Positions 51,736 to 61,179 of a DNA stretch of 64,000 nt are shown in pieces. This DNA comes from Acidimicrobiaceae bacterium (GTDB lineage: Bacteria > Actinomycetota > Acidimicrobiia > Acidimicrobiales > Ilumatobacteraceae). The position numbers were made by a program, and so were the translations under genes. The DNA is taken from the NCBI GenBank assembly GCA_020637235.1, contig JACJWG010000007.1, forward strand, positions 124,001 to 188,000, in the 5' to 3' direction. The notes beneath the pieces are model-generated. The model made no database searches. It was not told the DNA's origin and was given only the letters and a program-made list of their open reading frames with translations. Position 1 is the first letter of the stretch. Each line of letters opens with the position of its first letter.

Positions 51736-52437
51736 GTGCCCACCGTGATCGAGGTCGAGATCTGGTCCGATGTCGTCTGCCCCTGGTGTTACATCGGCAA
51801 GCGACGCTTCGAACGCGCCGTCGAGCAGGTGTGCGCCGAGGACGCCGACGTGGAGATCCGCATGGTGTACCGGCCCTACCAACTCGACCCGACGGCCTCG
51901 CCGGGGAAGTCGAGCCCGGTGCGCGAGGCGTACGCGAAGAAGTTCGGCGGACCAGAACGCGCCGCGCAGATCATCGACCACGTCTCGGGCATCGCCGCCG
52001 GCGAAGGGCTCGAGTTCCGGATGGACCGGGCGCTGCGGGCCAACACCCTGCTCGCCCATCGCCTCCTCTGGCTCACCGAGTCGACCGGGCACCAGCACGC
52101 CGTGAAGGAGCGGTTGCTGCAGGCGTACTTCCACGACGGCCTCGACGTCGGCGATCCCGACGTGCTGGCCGACTGCGCCGCCGAGGTGGGCCTCGACGCC
52201 GAGCGTGTGCGCGCGTTCCTGGACAGCGACGACGGCGTCGCCCAGGTGCGCGAGTGGCTCGGCGCCGCCCGCGACCACGAGATCACCGCTGTGCCGACGT
52301 ACGTCTTCCATGCACCCGGCGGTCAGGGATGGATGGTGCCCGGCGCGCAGGAGAGCGACACGTTCGTCACGGTGCTGCGCCGTCTCGCCGACCGGTGGCG
52401 GACCGACACCGAACGCGCACCGTCCGACGATGCCTGA
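51736..52437 (+). CDS. DsbA-family oxidoreductase (FrnE-like)
   Basis: 233 residues, cytoplasmic (no signal peptide). Active site SDVVCPWCYIGK (CPWC) and cis-Pro region AVPTYVF with the inserted helical domain typical of FrnE/HCCA-isomerase-like DsbA proteins. Its ATG frame for menH overlaps its end by 8 bases. The link to quinone metabolism is positional. Confidence 0.9.
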   Translation: MPTVIEVEIWSDVVCPWCYIGKRRFERAVEQVCAEDADVEIRMVYRPYQLDPTASPGKSSPVREAYAKKFGGPERAAQIIDHVSGIAAGEGLEFRMDRALRANTLLAHRLLWLTESTGHQHAVKERLLQAYFHDGLDVGDPDVLADCAAEVGLDAERVRAFLDSDDGVAQVREWLGAARDHEITAVPTYVFHAPGGQGWMVPGAQESDTFVTVLRRLADRWRTDTERAPSDDA

Positions 52438-53230
52438 CTGGCGCCCGCTCGCCGGTCCGCTGGCCGCCTGGCGCAAGGGCACCGGCCCACGGTTGGTGTT
52501 CGTGCACGGCTTCACCCAGACGTCGCGCTCGTGGCGACACATCGCCGACCACTTCAATGCCCGGGGGCACGAGACGGTGATCGTCGATCTCCCCGGTCAC
52601 GGCGAGTCCGCGGCTGTGCGGGCCGATCTGCGGCGCGCCGCCGACCTGCTGGCCGCCACCGCCGGTGAAGGGTTCTACGTCGGCTACAGCCTCGGCGGCC
52701 GGGTGTGCCTGCACCTGGCGCTGATGTACCCCCACGTGGTCGACCGGCTGGCGGTGCTCGGCGCCACACCGGGCATCATCGACGACGACCAGCGAGCGCT
52801 GCGCCGCAGCGCCGACGAGCATCTCGCCGAGCACCTGGTCGACGTGGGCGTCGACACCTTCCTCGACGAGTGGAGCGCGCAGCCGCTGTTCGACGGTCTC
52901 GTCCTCGACGACGACGAGCGGGCCGACCGCCGCCGCAACACCGAGACCGGGCTGGCATCGAGCCTGCGCCTGTGCGGGACGGGCACCCAGGTGCCGCTGT
53001 GGGAGCGGCTCGTCGAGCTGAACATGCCGGTGTTGGCGATGGCCGGTGAGCGCGACCACAAGTTCGTGCCGATCGCCGAGCGGATGGCGGCGTCGGCGCC
53101 GGACGGGCACTTCGGGGTGATCCACGACGCCGGCCACGCCGCGCACCTGCAGCAGCCGGCGCAGGTGATCACTCGGCTCGAGGTGTTCCTCACCGGGGCG
53201 ACGGCGTTGCTCGATCCCTGGCGGCTCTGA
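52430..53230 (+). CDS. menH: SHCHC synthase-like alpha/beta-hydrolase (MenH)
   Basis: 266 residues. VFVHGFTQTSRSWRHIA, elbow YVGYSLGGRV (Ser), and HDAGHAAHLQQP (His) form the triad region; MenH members add arginines after the elbow, GGR fits. It would release pyruvate to give SHCHC in menaquinone synthesis. Overlaps the dsbA-like gene by 8 bases and ends 21 bases from the convergent menA. Confidence 0.82.
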   Translation: MPDWRPLAGPLAAWRKGTGPRLVFVHGFTQTSRSWRHIADHFNARGHETVIVDLPGHGESAAVRADLRRAADLLAATAGEGFYVGYSLGGRVCLHLALMYPHVVDRLAVLGATPGIIDDDQRALRRSADEHLAEHLVDVGVDTFLDEWSAQPLFDGLVLDDDERADRRRNTETGLASSLRLCGTGTQVPLWERLVELNMPVLAMAGERDHKFVPIAERMAASAPDGHFGVIHDAGHAAHLQQPAQVITRLEVFLTGATALLDPWRL

Positions 53231-53251
53231 CCGGCGGCCGTGGCCGAGCGA

Positions 53252-54184
53252 TCAGGCCGTGAGCGCGACGCCCAGGGTGACGAGCAACCCGACGAGCAGT
53301 TGCACCCGTCCCGTCGCACCCAACACCGGGATCAGCCCGCGGCCGACGGCGCCGCCGAGCACGGTGCGCACCGGGCTCACGGTCGCCGCGACGGCGACGA
53401 GCCCGGCGAGCGCCCCGATCGGGCCGATCACCGCGGCCACCGCCACGAGGACGAAGGCGGTCGCGAGCAACGACACGTAGAACCACCGGGTATGCCGATC
53501 GCCGAGGCGTACCGCCAACGTGCGCTTGCCGACGTCGCGATCGGTGGGGATGTCGCGGAGGTTGTTCACGACGAGCAGCGCGCACGACAGACATCCGGCG
53601 ACGCAGCCGAGCACCCAGGCGAGCGACGGCAACCGCTCGAGCACCACGAACGTGGTGCCCACCGTGGCGACCAGCCCGAAGAACACGAAGACGAACACCT
53701 CGCCGAGCCCCAGATAGCCGTAGGGGTGCGATCCGCCGGTGTAGAACCAGCCGGCGAGCACGCTCGCCGCGCCGACCGCGATCAGCCACCAGCTCGTGGT
53801 GGCGGCCAGCACGGCACCGGCGAGGGCGGCAGCACCGAACGCGGCGAACGCGGCACGCTTCACCGCACCGGGCGTCGCCGCGCCGCTCGCCACCAGCCGG
53901 ATCGGCCCCACCCGCACCTCGTCGGTGCCGCGCACCCCGTCGCTGTAGTCGTTGGCGTAGTTCACGCCCACCTGCAACGCGAGGCTGACGAACAGGGCGA
54001 ACGGCACCGTCCACCAGCGGGCACCGTGCTCGCCCATGCCCACCACGGCGCCGAGTGCCACCGGCACCACTGCGGCCGGCAGGGTTCGTGGCCGGGCGCC
54101 GGCCACCCAGGTCGCGAGCGACGGTCGGGGGCCGGACGGCGCAGTGGTGGGGGACGATCCGTTCACAGGAGTCGAGTCTGGCAC
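53252..54184 (-). CDS. menA: 1,4-dihydroxy-2-naphthoate polyprenyltransferase
   Basis: About 310 residues with eight or nine membrane helices (UbiA fold). The two Asp-rich Mg sites are NYANDYSDG and NNLRDIPTDRDVGKRT, and VGPIRLVASG and GEVFVFVFFG are further MenA signatures. It prenylates DHNA in the membrane. GTG starts at 54184 and 54166 are both possible; neither has a clear ribosome site. Divergent from menE with an 18- or 36-base gap. Confidence 0.9.
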   Translation of the reverse strand: MPDSTPVNGSSPTTAPSGPRPSLATWVAGARPRTLPAAVVPVALGAVVGMGEHGARWWTVPFALFVSLALQVGVNYANDYSDGVRGTDEVRVGPIRLVASGAATPGAVKRAAFAAFGAAALAGAVLAATTSWWLIAVGAASVLAGWFYTGGSHPYGYLGLGEVFVFVFFGLVATVGTTFVVLERLPSLAWVLGCVAGCLSCALLVVNNLRDIPTDRDVGKRTLAVRLGDRHTRWFYVSLLATAFVLVAVAAVIGPIGALAGLVAVAATVSPVRTVLGGAVGRGLIPVLGATGRVQLLVGLLVTLGVALTA

Positions 54185-54189
54185 CGCCG

Positions 54190-54195
54190 TATCCT
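54190..54195 (+). promoter_or_regulatory. -10 box of leaderless menE
   Basis: TATCCT ends 6 bases before the menE ATG. Confidence 0.5.
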
Positions 54196-54201
54196 GCTGG
54201 C

Positions 54202-55335
54202 ATGCCCGACCTCGTCGCGATCGACCTCGCCGGGCCCGCGTTCGCGGATGCCGTGCGACGAGCGTGGGACGCCGGCGAGGCAGTCCTCCCGGTGGATCGT
54301 CGCCTGCCGGCGCCGGCACGTCGAGCGCTCCTCGCGGCGATGGCGCCCACCCACGTGCAGGACGGCGGCGGGCGGCGGGCGGTCGAGGGCGGTCGCGGCG
54401 TCGAGATCGGGGACGCGCTCGTGATGGCCACCAGCGGCTCGACCGGCGTGCCGAAGGGTGTCGTGCTCACCCACGACGCGCTGGCGGCATCGGCCCGCGT
54501 CACCGGCGCGCGTCTCGAGGTGACGTCCGACGATCACTGGTTGGCCTGCTTGCCGCTCGCCCACATCGGCGGGTTCTCGGTGCTCACGAAGGCCTGGCAC
54601 GGCGGGACACCGCTCACGATCCACGACGGGTTCGACGCGACCGCTGTCGACCGCGCTGCTCGCACCGGGTGCACCCTGGTGAGCCTGGTGGCCACCGCCC
54701 TGGCCCGGATCGACCCGTCGCGGTTCCGGCGGATCGTGCTGGGGGGCAGTCGACCGCCCACCGATCGCCCGCCCAACACGGTGGCCACCTACGGCATGAC
54801 GGAGACCGGCAGCGGCATCGTGTACGACGGCCGGCCACTCGACGAGGTCGAGGTCGAGGTGGACGCGGACGGCGAGATCCGCGTCCGTGGGCCGATGCTG
54901 TTGCGCGCCTATCGCGACGGACGCTCGCCGTTCGATGCCGACGGCTGGTTCGCGACCGGTGACCTCGGCAGGTGGTTGCCCGACGGCCGACTGTTCGTCG
55001 ACGGTCGTCGGGGCGACCTCGTCATCACGGGCGGCGAGAACGTGTGGCCCGAGGTGGTGGAGGCCGCGCTGCGCGACCTCACGTCGGTCGCCGACGTCGC
55101 GGTCGCCGGCGTGCCCGACGCCGAGTGGGGACAGCGCGTCGTCGCCTGGGTCGTGCCGGCGCACCCGGCCGATCCGCCGTCGCTCGAGCAGGTGCGCCGC
55201 CACGTCGCCGAGCGCCACCCGACCTACATGGCACCGAGAGAGCTCCGACTCGTGACGGCGGTCCCCCGCACGCCGCTCGGCAAAGTGGCGCGGGGGTCGC
55301 TGCTCGACCTCGGCGGGCCCTCGACGACCCGATGA
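54202..55335 (+). CDS. menE: o-Succinylbenzoate-CoA ligase (short MenE)
   Basis: 377 residues, shorter than typical MenE (about 450-480); the N-terminal domain is reduced, as in other actinobacterial MenE. ATSGSTGVPKGVVLTH, ATYGMTETGSGIVYDG, TGDLGRWLPDGRLFVDGRRGDLVITGGENVWP and RTPLGKVARG with catalytic Lys. Activates OSB. menB and menC are not in the window. Confidence 0.88.
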   Translation: MPDLVAIDLAGPAFADAVRRAWDAGEAVLPVDRRLPAPARRALLAAMAPTHVQDGGGRRAVEGGRGVEIGDALVMATSGSTGVPKGVVLTHDALAASARVTGARLEVTSDDHWLACLPLAHIGGFSVLTKAWHGGTPLTIHDGFDATAVDRAARTGCTLVSLVATALARIDPSRFRRIVLGGSRPPTDRPPNTVATYGMTETGSGIVYDGRPLDEVEVEVDADGEIRVRGPMLLRAYRDGRSPFDADGWFATGDLGRWLPDGRLFVDGRRGDLVITGGENVWPEVVEAALRDLTSVADVAVAGVPDAEWGQRVVAWVVPAHPADPPSLEQVRRHVAERHPTYMAPRELRLVTAVPRTPLGKVARGSLLDLGGPSTTR

Positions 55336-55342
55336 CGGCTGT

Positions 55343-55348
55343 TATGGT
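55343..55348 (+). promoter_or_regulatory. -10 box of SDR-MFS pair
   Basis: TATGGT ends 9 bases before the ATG at 55358. Confidence 0.45.
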
Positions 55349-55357
55349 CGATCGACG

Positions 55358-56179
55358 ATGCAGGCACCTGGGGGAACCGACACAACGACCGAGCGTGGAG
55401 CGCACCCGAGGGTCGCGCTCGTCACCGGCGCCGCAGCGGGCATCGGGCGGGCGATCACCGATCGACTCGTGGCCGACGGCGCGCTCGTCATCGCCGGCGA
55501 CATCGACGGCGACGGACTCGCTCGCCTGCAGCACGACCACGGCGACCGGGTGATCACCCAACGGTGCGACGTCACCGACGAGGCGAGCGTCCAGGCACTC
55601 GCCGAGCTCGCGACCGCACGCGGCGGCCTCGACGCCGCCGTCGCCAACGCCGGCAAGGGCGCGTACTCGATGATCGTCGACCACGACCTCGGTGCGTGGC
55701 AGGAGATCGTCGACCTGTGCCTCACCGGCGTGTTCCTCACGGTGAAGCACGCCGGCCGGGTGATGAACGACGGCGGCAGCATCGTCAACATCGCGTCGCT
55801 CAACGCCATCCAGCCGGCCGAGGGCATGGCGGCGTACTGCACCGCGAAGGCGGGCGTCGCGATGTTCACCAAGGTGGCCGCGATGGAGCTCGGGCGTCGC
55901 CGCATCAGGGTGAACACCGTCGCCCCGGGACTGGTGCAGACCGCAGCGACCGGAGCGTTCTTCATGGTGCCCGGCGTGGTCGAGGAGTTCGTCGACAACA
56001 CCACCGTCGGTCGCTTCGCACAGCCCGACGACATCGCCGACATGGTGGCGTTCCTGGTCGGGCCCGGGTCGACCTTCGTGTCCGCCGGGTTCTTCTCGGT
56101 CGACGGTGGGGCATCCACACGCCGCTACCCCGATCTGCCCGGGGCGTTCGAACGTCTGGCAGGTGCCACCGGTCCATGA
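55358..56179 (+). CDS. SDR-family oxidoreductase
   Basis: 273-residue classical SDR. TGAAAGIG cofactor loop, Asp after strand 2 (GDID, NAD type), ANAG, catalytic Ser in NIASLNA and YCTAKAG. Substrate unknown. ATG overlap (ATGA) with the MFS gene downstream implies a coupled pair. Confidence 0.88.
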   Translation: MQAPGGTDTTTERGAHPRVALVTGAAAGIGRAITDRLVADGALVIAGDIDGDGLARLQHDHGDRVITQRCDVTDEASVQALAELATARGGLDAAVANAGKGAYSMIVDHDLGAWQEIVDLCLTGVFLTVKHAGRVMNDGGSIVNIASLNAIQPAEGMAAYCTAKAGVAMFTKVAAMELGRRRIRVNTVAPGLVQTAATGAFFMVPGVVEEFVDNTTVGRFAQPDDIADMVAFLVGPGSTFVSAGFFSVDGGASTRRYPDLPGAFERLAGATGP

Positions 56180-57465
56180 CGCACCCAGCCCCTCGGCTGA
56201 CGCGCGACTACTGGCGGCTGTTCGCAGCGAGCGGCATCTCGAATCTCGGAGACGGCATCTTCCTCGCCGCGCTCCCGCTGCTGGCGGCGCGGTTGACCCG
56301 CAGCGAGATCGAGATCGCGCTCACTGCGGCGTTCAACGTGTTGCCCTGGCTGCTCTTCGCGCTCCCGGTCGGGGCGATCATCGACCGCTCCGACCGGCGG
56401 CGGGTGATGGTGCAGACCGACGTCGTTCGAGCCGGGGTGGTGGGCGCGCTCACCATCGTGGTGGCGCTCGGCCACACCGAGGTGTGGATGCTCTGGGTCC
56501 TCGCGTTCGTGCTCGGGACGGCGGAGGTGTTCTTCGACAGCGCGTCGCAGGCGATGCTCCCGGCCGTGGTGCCACCGCCGCTGCTCGCGAAGGCCAACGG
56601 TCGGAAGTGGTCGCTCGAGCTGGCCGCCAACACCTTCGTCGGAACACCCCTCGGCTCGGTGTTGTTCATCGTCGCGGTCGCGCTGCCGTTCGGCATCGAC
56701 GCGTTCACGTTCGCGCTCGCCGCCCTGCTGGTCGCCGGCATCCGTGGCTCGTTCAACGCGTCCGTGGTCGACCGCCACCCCAGCGCGTCGATGTACAGCG
56801 AGATGCGCACCGGGATGCGCTGGCTGTGGCGCCAACCGTTGTTGCGATCGATCGCCCTCTCGCTCGCGCTCACCAACCTGGCGTTCCAGATGCCGCTCGC
56901 CGTGTTCGTCCTGTTCGCCCAGGACGTGCTCGGCGTGGGTGAGACCGGATACGGCCTCCTGCTCGCCCTGATGGGCGTCGGGGCGATCATCGGCGGATTG
57001 CTCGGCGACCGCATCGTCGCCCGGGTCGGACAGACGATGTGCATCTACGGCTCGATCTCCACCTGGATCGTCACGATGCTCGCCGTGCCGCTCTATCCGC
57101 ACGCCTGGTTCGTGGCGGTCGCCGTGACGATCGAAGCGATGGCCACCACCGTGTGGAACGTGGTGACGGTGTCGCTGCGCCAGCAGATCATCCCGCCCGA
57201 ACTGTTCGGACGGGTGAACGGCGTGTACCGCTGGGTGGCGTGGGGAACGCTCCCGCTCGGGGCGATCGCGGGTGGCCAACTGGCCGCTGGGTTCGGACTG
57301 AAGGCACCGTACGTGGGCGCCGGTGTGCTGATGGCCGTGGCACTGCTCACCCTGGTGCCGACGGTGCGGACGTCGACGATCGTGCGAGCGCTGTCGTCGA
57401 ACCGGTGGGCCGCCAGCCAGGACGACACGCCGGTGGCCGGACGCGACCCGCTCTTCGACGTGTGA
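56176..57465 (+). CDS. MFS transporter
   Basis: 429 residues, about 12 membrane helices. DRSDRRRVMV is the loop-2/3 motif of the major facilitator superfamily, and AEVFFDSASQAMLPAVV, NGRKWSLELAANTFVG resemble the enterobactin-exporter/MFS_3 group. Possibly an efflux partner of the coupled SDR. Substrate unknown. It ends 14 bases from a convergent SDR gene. Confidence 0.87.
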   Translation: MTHPAPRLTRDYWRLFAASGISNLGDGIFLAALPLLAARLTRSEIEIALTAAFNVLPWLLFALPVGAIIDRSDRRRVMVQTDVVRAGVVGALTIVVALGHTEVWMLWVLAFVLGTAEVFFDSASQAMLPAVVPPPLLAKANGRKWSLELAANTFVGTPLGSVLFIVAVALPFGIDAFTFALAALLVAGIRGSFNASVVDRHPSASMYSEMRTGMRWLWRQPLLRSIALSLALTNLAFQMPLAVFVLFAQDVLGVGETGYGLLLALMGVGAIIGGLLGDRIVARVGQTMCIYGSISTWIVTMLAVPLYPHAWFVAVAVTIEAMATTVWNVVTVSLRQQIIPPELFGRVNGVYRWVAWGTLPLGAIAGGQLAAGFGLKAPYVGAGVLMAVALLTLVPTVRTSTIVRALSSNRWAASQDDTPVAGRDPLFDV

Positions 57466-57479
57466 CGGGTGCGGCGTCG

Positions 57480-58253
57480 TCAGCCGCCGCCACGCACGCC
57501 GGCACCGCCGTCGATCACGTAGGTGTCGCCGGTGATCCAGCTCGCCGCATCGCTCGCGAGGAACGTCACCAGGTTCGCGATGTCCTGCGGCTCGCCGAGC
57601 CGCTTCAGCGGCATCTGCGCGGCCAACCGGTCGCCGAAGTTCTCGACGAGCACCGCGGCGAAGTCGGTCTGCACCAGGCCCGGCGCCACGCCGACGACGC
57701 GGGTGGGACCGAGCTCGTGCGCGAGCTGACGAGTGAGGTGGATGAGCGCGGCCTTCGTGAGGTTGTAGACGCCGAGCCCGAACTCGGTGCGCATGCCGCC
57801 GACGGAGGCGATGTTCACGATGACCCCGGGGCGGTCGCGCATCCCGGCCTCCCACACCCGCTGCGACCAGAACAGCGGCGCCTTCAGGTTCACCTGGAAC
57901 GTCTTGTCGTACCGGGCGGGGTCGACGCCGAGCGTCGCCCCGTAGTACGGGTTGGTGGCGGCGTTGTTCACCAGCACGTCGATCGCCCCGAAGCGCGCCA
58001 TGGTGGCGTCGACGCACGCTGTCGCCGCGTCGAGATCGCCGGCGTTCGCCGCGAACACCTCCACGTCGGTCGAGACGCCGGCGGCGGTACACGCGGCGTC
58101 GATCTCGGCCTTCGCCGCCTCGAGCGCATCTTGCTTGCGCGAGTTCAGCATCACCTTCGCGCCGCTGGTGGCGAACGTGGTCGCGATCGCCTTGCCGATG
58201 CCCTTCGACGCGCCGGTGACGAGCGCGACCTTCCCCTCCAACGAGATCTGCAC
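57480..58253 (-). CDS. SDR-family oxidoreductase
   Basis: 257-residue classical SDR. TGASKGIG, NSRKQ after strand 2, NNAA, catalytic Ser in NIASVGG and YNLTKAA, C-terminal TGDTYVIDGGAG. Asn/Arg after strand 2 suggests NADPH. GTG start lies 7 bases after TAGGGT. Substrate unknown. Confidence 0.88.
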   Translation of the reverse strand: MQISLEGKVALVTGASKGIGKAIATTFATSGAKVMLNSRKQDALEAAKAEIDAACTAAGVSTDVEVFAANAGDLDAATACVDATMARFGAIDVLVNNAATNPYYGATLGVDPARYDKTFQVNLKAPLFWSQRVWEAGMRDRPGVIVNIASVGGMRTEFGLGVYNLTKAALIHLTRQLAHELGPTRVVGVAPGLVQTDFAAVLVENFGDRLAAQMPLKRLGEPQDIANLVTFLASDAASWITGDTYVIDGGAGVRGGG

Positions 58254-58260
58254 GTCGTCG

Positions 58261-58266
58261 ACCCTA
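58261..58266 (-). promoter_or_regulatory. -10 box of leaderless SDR gene
   Basis: TAGGGT on the minus strand ends 7 bases before the GTG at 58253. Confidence 0.5.
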
Positions 58267-58285
58267 GCGAGCGACGGACACCGGA

Positions 58286-59587
58286 TCAGCGGTCGGCGTC
58301 GACCAGCTCGCCGTCGTCGGCGGTCTCTGGCTCGCGGGTGATCTCGACCCGCTTGATCCGGCGGCCCTCCATCTCGCGCACGGTGAACCGCCAGCCGTGA
58401 CTCACGAGGTGCTCACCTTCGGTCGGCACGTGGCCGAGCGTGTTGAACACGAGACCCCCGAGGGTGTCCCAATCGTCGTCCGGCAGCTCGGTGTCGAGCA
58501 CCTCGTCGAGCTCGTCGATCGCCACCCGCCCGTCGACCAGGTAGCTCCCGTCGGCCTGGTGGACGATCTCGGCGTCCTCCTCGTCGTACTCGTCGACGAT
58601 GTCGCCGACGAGTTCCTCCAGGCAGTCCTCGAGCGTGATGAGGCCGGCGATCGCCCCGTACTCGTCGGCGACGATCGCGAGGTGGAACTTCTCGGCCTGC
58701 ATCTCGCGCATGAGCCGGTTCAGCGGCTTGTGTTCGGGGACGAACCGGACGGGGCGCACCAGATCGGTGACCGGTCGTGCGCCGCCGCCTTCGCGTTCGG
58801 TGCGCATCAGGTCCTTGGTGTAGGCGAGGCCGACGATGTCGTCGTCCTCGCCCGGGCCGAGCACCGGCATGCGGCTGTAGCCGTGTTCGATCGCGACGTC
58901 GAGCGCCTGGGTGACGGTGCTCAGGTACTCGACGGTCACCATGTCCGGGCGCGGCACCATCACCTCGCGCACCACGGTGTCGCCGAACTCGATGATGCTC
59001 TCGATGAGCTCGCGCTCTTCGTGTTCCACCACGCCTTCCTCGGCCGCCGTCTCGACGATGCCGAGCAACTCCTGCTCGTTGACGAAGGGTCCCTTGTCGA
59101 GCCCCTTGCCCTTCACGATCATGTTCGTGAGACCGATCAGCCCGCGCGACACCCATCGCAGCAACGGGAACCGCACGAGCGCGCTCACCGGTCGGGCGGC
59201 GAGCTTGGCGGCCTGTTCGGGATAGATGACCGCGTAGGTCTTCGGCACCGCCTCGGCGAGCACGAAGAACACGATGACGTTGAGCACCACACCGATCGCG
59301 ACGCCGGCCCCGCCGAACAGACGGTTGGCGACGATACCGGTGAGGGTGGCCTGCACCGTCTGGCAGATGTTCACCGTCAGCAGCAGCGGGTTCACCCACC
59401 GCTCCGGCTCGCTCACCAACCACAGCAGCGACCTGCCCGACTTGTTGCCCGAATCGGCGAGGCTCTGGGCGCGGTGCTTGCTGATGCGCGACAGCCCCAT
59501 CTCCGCCACGGCGAGGAACACCAGCACCAACAACAGCAGTCCGATGGCGACGAGCATCCAGACGTCGGCGGTGGACAGTGCGATCAC
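58286..59587 (-). CDS. CNNM/CorC-type transporter-associated protein
   Basis: 433 residues. Four membrane helices of the DUF21 (CNNM) domain with ISKHRAQSLAD and the signature PKTYAVIYPEQAAKLA, two CBS domains (VMVPRPDMVTVEYLSTV and RFVPEHKPLNRLMREM), and a C-terminal CorC/HlyC domain (DGSYLVDGRVAIDEL). CNNM proteins are linked to Mg2+ export. GTG start overlaps the ybeY stop (GTGA). Confidence 0.92.
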   Translation of the reverse strand: MIALSTADVWMLVAIGLLLLVLVFLAVAEMGLSRISKHRAQSLADSGNKSGRSLLWLVSEPERWVNPLLLTVNICQTVQATLTGIVANRLFGGAGVAIGVVLNVIVFFVLAEAVPKTYAVIYPEQAAKLAARPVSALVRFPLLRWVSRGLIGLTNMIVKGKGLDKGPFVNEQELLGIVETAAEEGVVEHEERELIESIIEFGDTVVREVMVPRPDMVTVEYLSTVTQALDVAIEHGYSRMPVLGPGEDDDIVGLAYTKDLMRTEREGGGARPVTDLVRPVRFVPEHKPLNRLMREMQAEKFHLAIVADEYGAIAGLITLEDCLEELVGDIVDEYDEEDAEIVHQADGSYLVDGRVAIDELDEVLDTELPDDDWDTLGGLVFNTLGHVPTEGEHLVSHGWRFTVREMEGRRIKRVEITREPETADDGELVDADR

Positions 59588-60189
59588 GAATCGTGCTCCT
59601 GACGGAAGCCGGCGGGCGCCGCGCCGTGCCAGTGGTGCGCCTCGAGGAGGGCGAGCTCCCGAGCTCGCATCTCGGCCGCCTCGTCGGCCTCGGCGTGATC
59701 GCGCCCGAGCACGTGCAAGATGCCGTGCACCAGCAGCAACGCCAGTTCGTCGTCGAGCGTGCCCGCGTGCGCAGGTGCCTGCTCGGCCGCGACGGAGGGA
59801 CAGATGACCACGTCACCGAGCAGCAACGGCAGGTCACCGGGATCGATCGGGGCGCGATCGGGCCCGCGGGTCGCACCCGTGGCGAACACCACCTGGGTCA
59901 CGTCGTGGGCGTCGATCGGGAACGCGAGCACGTCGGTCGGACCGGACTTGCCCATGTGCTCGGCGTTGAGCTCGGCCATCTCGTTCGCCGCGACGTAGAG
60001 CACGGAGAGCTCGGCCAGGCCGCGCACTCCCTCGTCGCGCAGCACGTCGAGCGCGAGCCGCTGCCATCGATCGAGATCGAGCGGGACGTCGGACTGTTCG
60101 TCCGCGCAGAACACCTCGGGGTCGCCGTCGCCGCCCACGCGGGCGCGTCCGGCGAGTCGAGGTCGACCGGGATCGGCCGGATCAGCCAC
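59584..60189 (-). CDS. ybeY: Endoribonuclease YbeY
   Basis: 201 residues. The zinc motif HGILHVLGRDH (HGxxHxxGxDH) and TDVLAFPID identify YbeY, which matures 16S rRNA 3' ends. Middle gene of the phoH-ybeY-CNNM run; its GTG overlaps the phoH stop by 8 bases. Confidence 0.95.
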   Translation of the reverse strand: MADPADPGRPRLAGRARVGGDGDPEVFCADEQSDVPLDLDRWQRLALDVLRDEGVRGLAELSVLYVAANEMAELNAEHMGKSGPTDVLAFPIDAHDVTQVVFATGATRGPDRAPIDPGDLPLLLGDVVICPSVAAEQAPAHAGTLDDELALLLVHGILHVLGRDHAEADEAAEMRARELALLEAHHWHGAAPAGFRQEHDS

Positions 60190-61141
60190 GGCGTTCGCTC
60201 GATCGCTCGTACGCCGCGACGATGTCGGCGACGATGCGGTGGCGCACGACGTCGCCGGCGCCCAGATGCACGAAGGTGAGCCCCTCGATCCCCTGCAGCG
60301 TGCGCTCGAGCCCGAGCAGCCCCGAACGCCCGTCGGGCACGTCGATCTGGGTGGTGTCGCCGGTGACGACGACCTTCGAGCCGAACCCGATGCGGGTGAG
60401 GAACATCTTCATCTGCTCGGGCGTTGCGTTCTGCGCCTCGTCGAGGATGATGAAACTGTGGTTGAGGGTGCGCCCCCGCATGAAGGCGAGCGGCGCCACT
60501 TCGACCGCCTGACGCTCGAGCAGCTTCTGCGCCCCTTCGGTGTCGACCATGTCGTAGAGCGCGTCGTACAGCGGCCGCAGGTACGGGTCGATCTTGGCCA
60601 TGAGGTCGCCCGGCAGGAAGCCGAGTCGCTCCCCCGCCTCGACCGCCGGGCGGGTGAGGATGATCCGTTGCACCTGCTTGGTCTGCAACGCCTGCACCGC
60701 CATCGCGACGGCCAACCAGCTCTTGCCCGTGCCCGCGGGTCCGAGACCGAACGTGATGACGTGCTCGCGGATGGCGTCGATGTACTTCTTCTGACCAGCG
60801 GTCTTGGGCCGGATCGGGCGGCCCTTCGCACCGCGCATGATGTCGTCGCTCAGCACGGCGCTCGGACGCTCGTCGTGGTGCACCATGTCGATCGCACGGC
60901 CGAGGACGGCCTCGTCGAGGTGCTGGCCGCGCTGGAGCAACATCACCAACTCCTCGACGAGCCGGCCGGCGCGCTCGGCGTCGGCACCCTCGAGGTGCAC
61001 CTCGTTGCCGCGCACCATGATGCTGGCCTGCGGGAAGGCCTGCTCGATCTGGCGGAGGAACACGTCGCGCGGACCGCACAGGGCCGGCATCACGTGCGGG
61101 CCCGGGACGACCACCGTGTAGGCAGCGGCGGTCGACGTCAT
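60182..61141 (-). CDS. phoH: PhoH-like ATPase
   Basis: 319 residues. Walker A GPAGTGKSWLAVA, Walker B SFIILDEAQN, RPAVEAGERLGFLPGDL and VVTGDTTQIDVP are all PhoH signatures; a small N-terminal KH-like segment precedes them. Function is linked to RNA metabolism. Its ATG overlaps the stop of a 10-residue leaderless upstream frame. Confidence 0.94.
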   Translation of the reverse strand: MTSTAAAYTVVVPGPHVMPALCGPRDVFLRQIEQAFPQASIMVRGNEVHLEGADAERAGRLVEELVMLLQRGQHLDEAVLGRAIDMVHHDERPSAVLSDDIMRGAKGRPIRPKTAGQKKYIDAIREHVITFGLGPAGTGKSWLAVAMAVQALQTKQVQRIILTRPAVEAGERLGFLPGDLMAKIDPYLRPLYDALYDMVDTEGAQKLLERQAVEVAPLAFMRGRTLNHSFIILDEAQNATPEQMKMFLTRIGFGSKVVVTGDTTQIDVPDGRSGLLGLERTLQGIEGLTFVHLGAGDVVRHRIVADIVAAYERSSERRG

Positions 61142-61170
61142 GCGCAGCCGAGGGCAGCAGTGGGACTCAT
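61138..61170 (-). other. Leaderless 10-residue upstream ORF coupled to phoH
   Basis: ATG 9 bases after TACCCT opens MSPTAALGCA, whose TGA overlaps the phoH ATG (ATGA). phoH itself lacks a ribosome site. Same 33-base length and geometry as the frame before the kinase at 18345. Confidence 0.5.
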
Positions 61171-61179
61171 GTCGCGACC

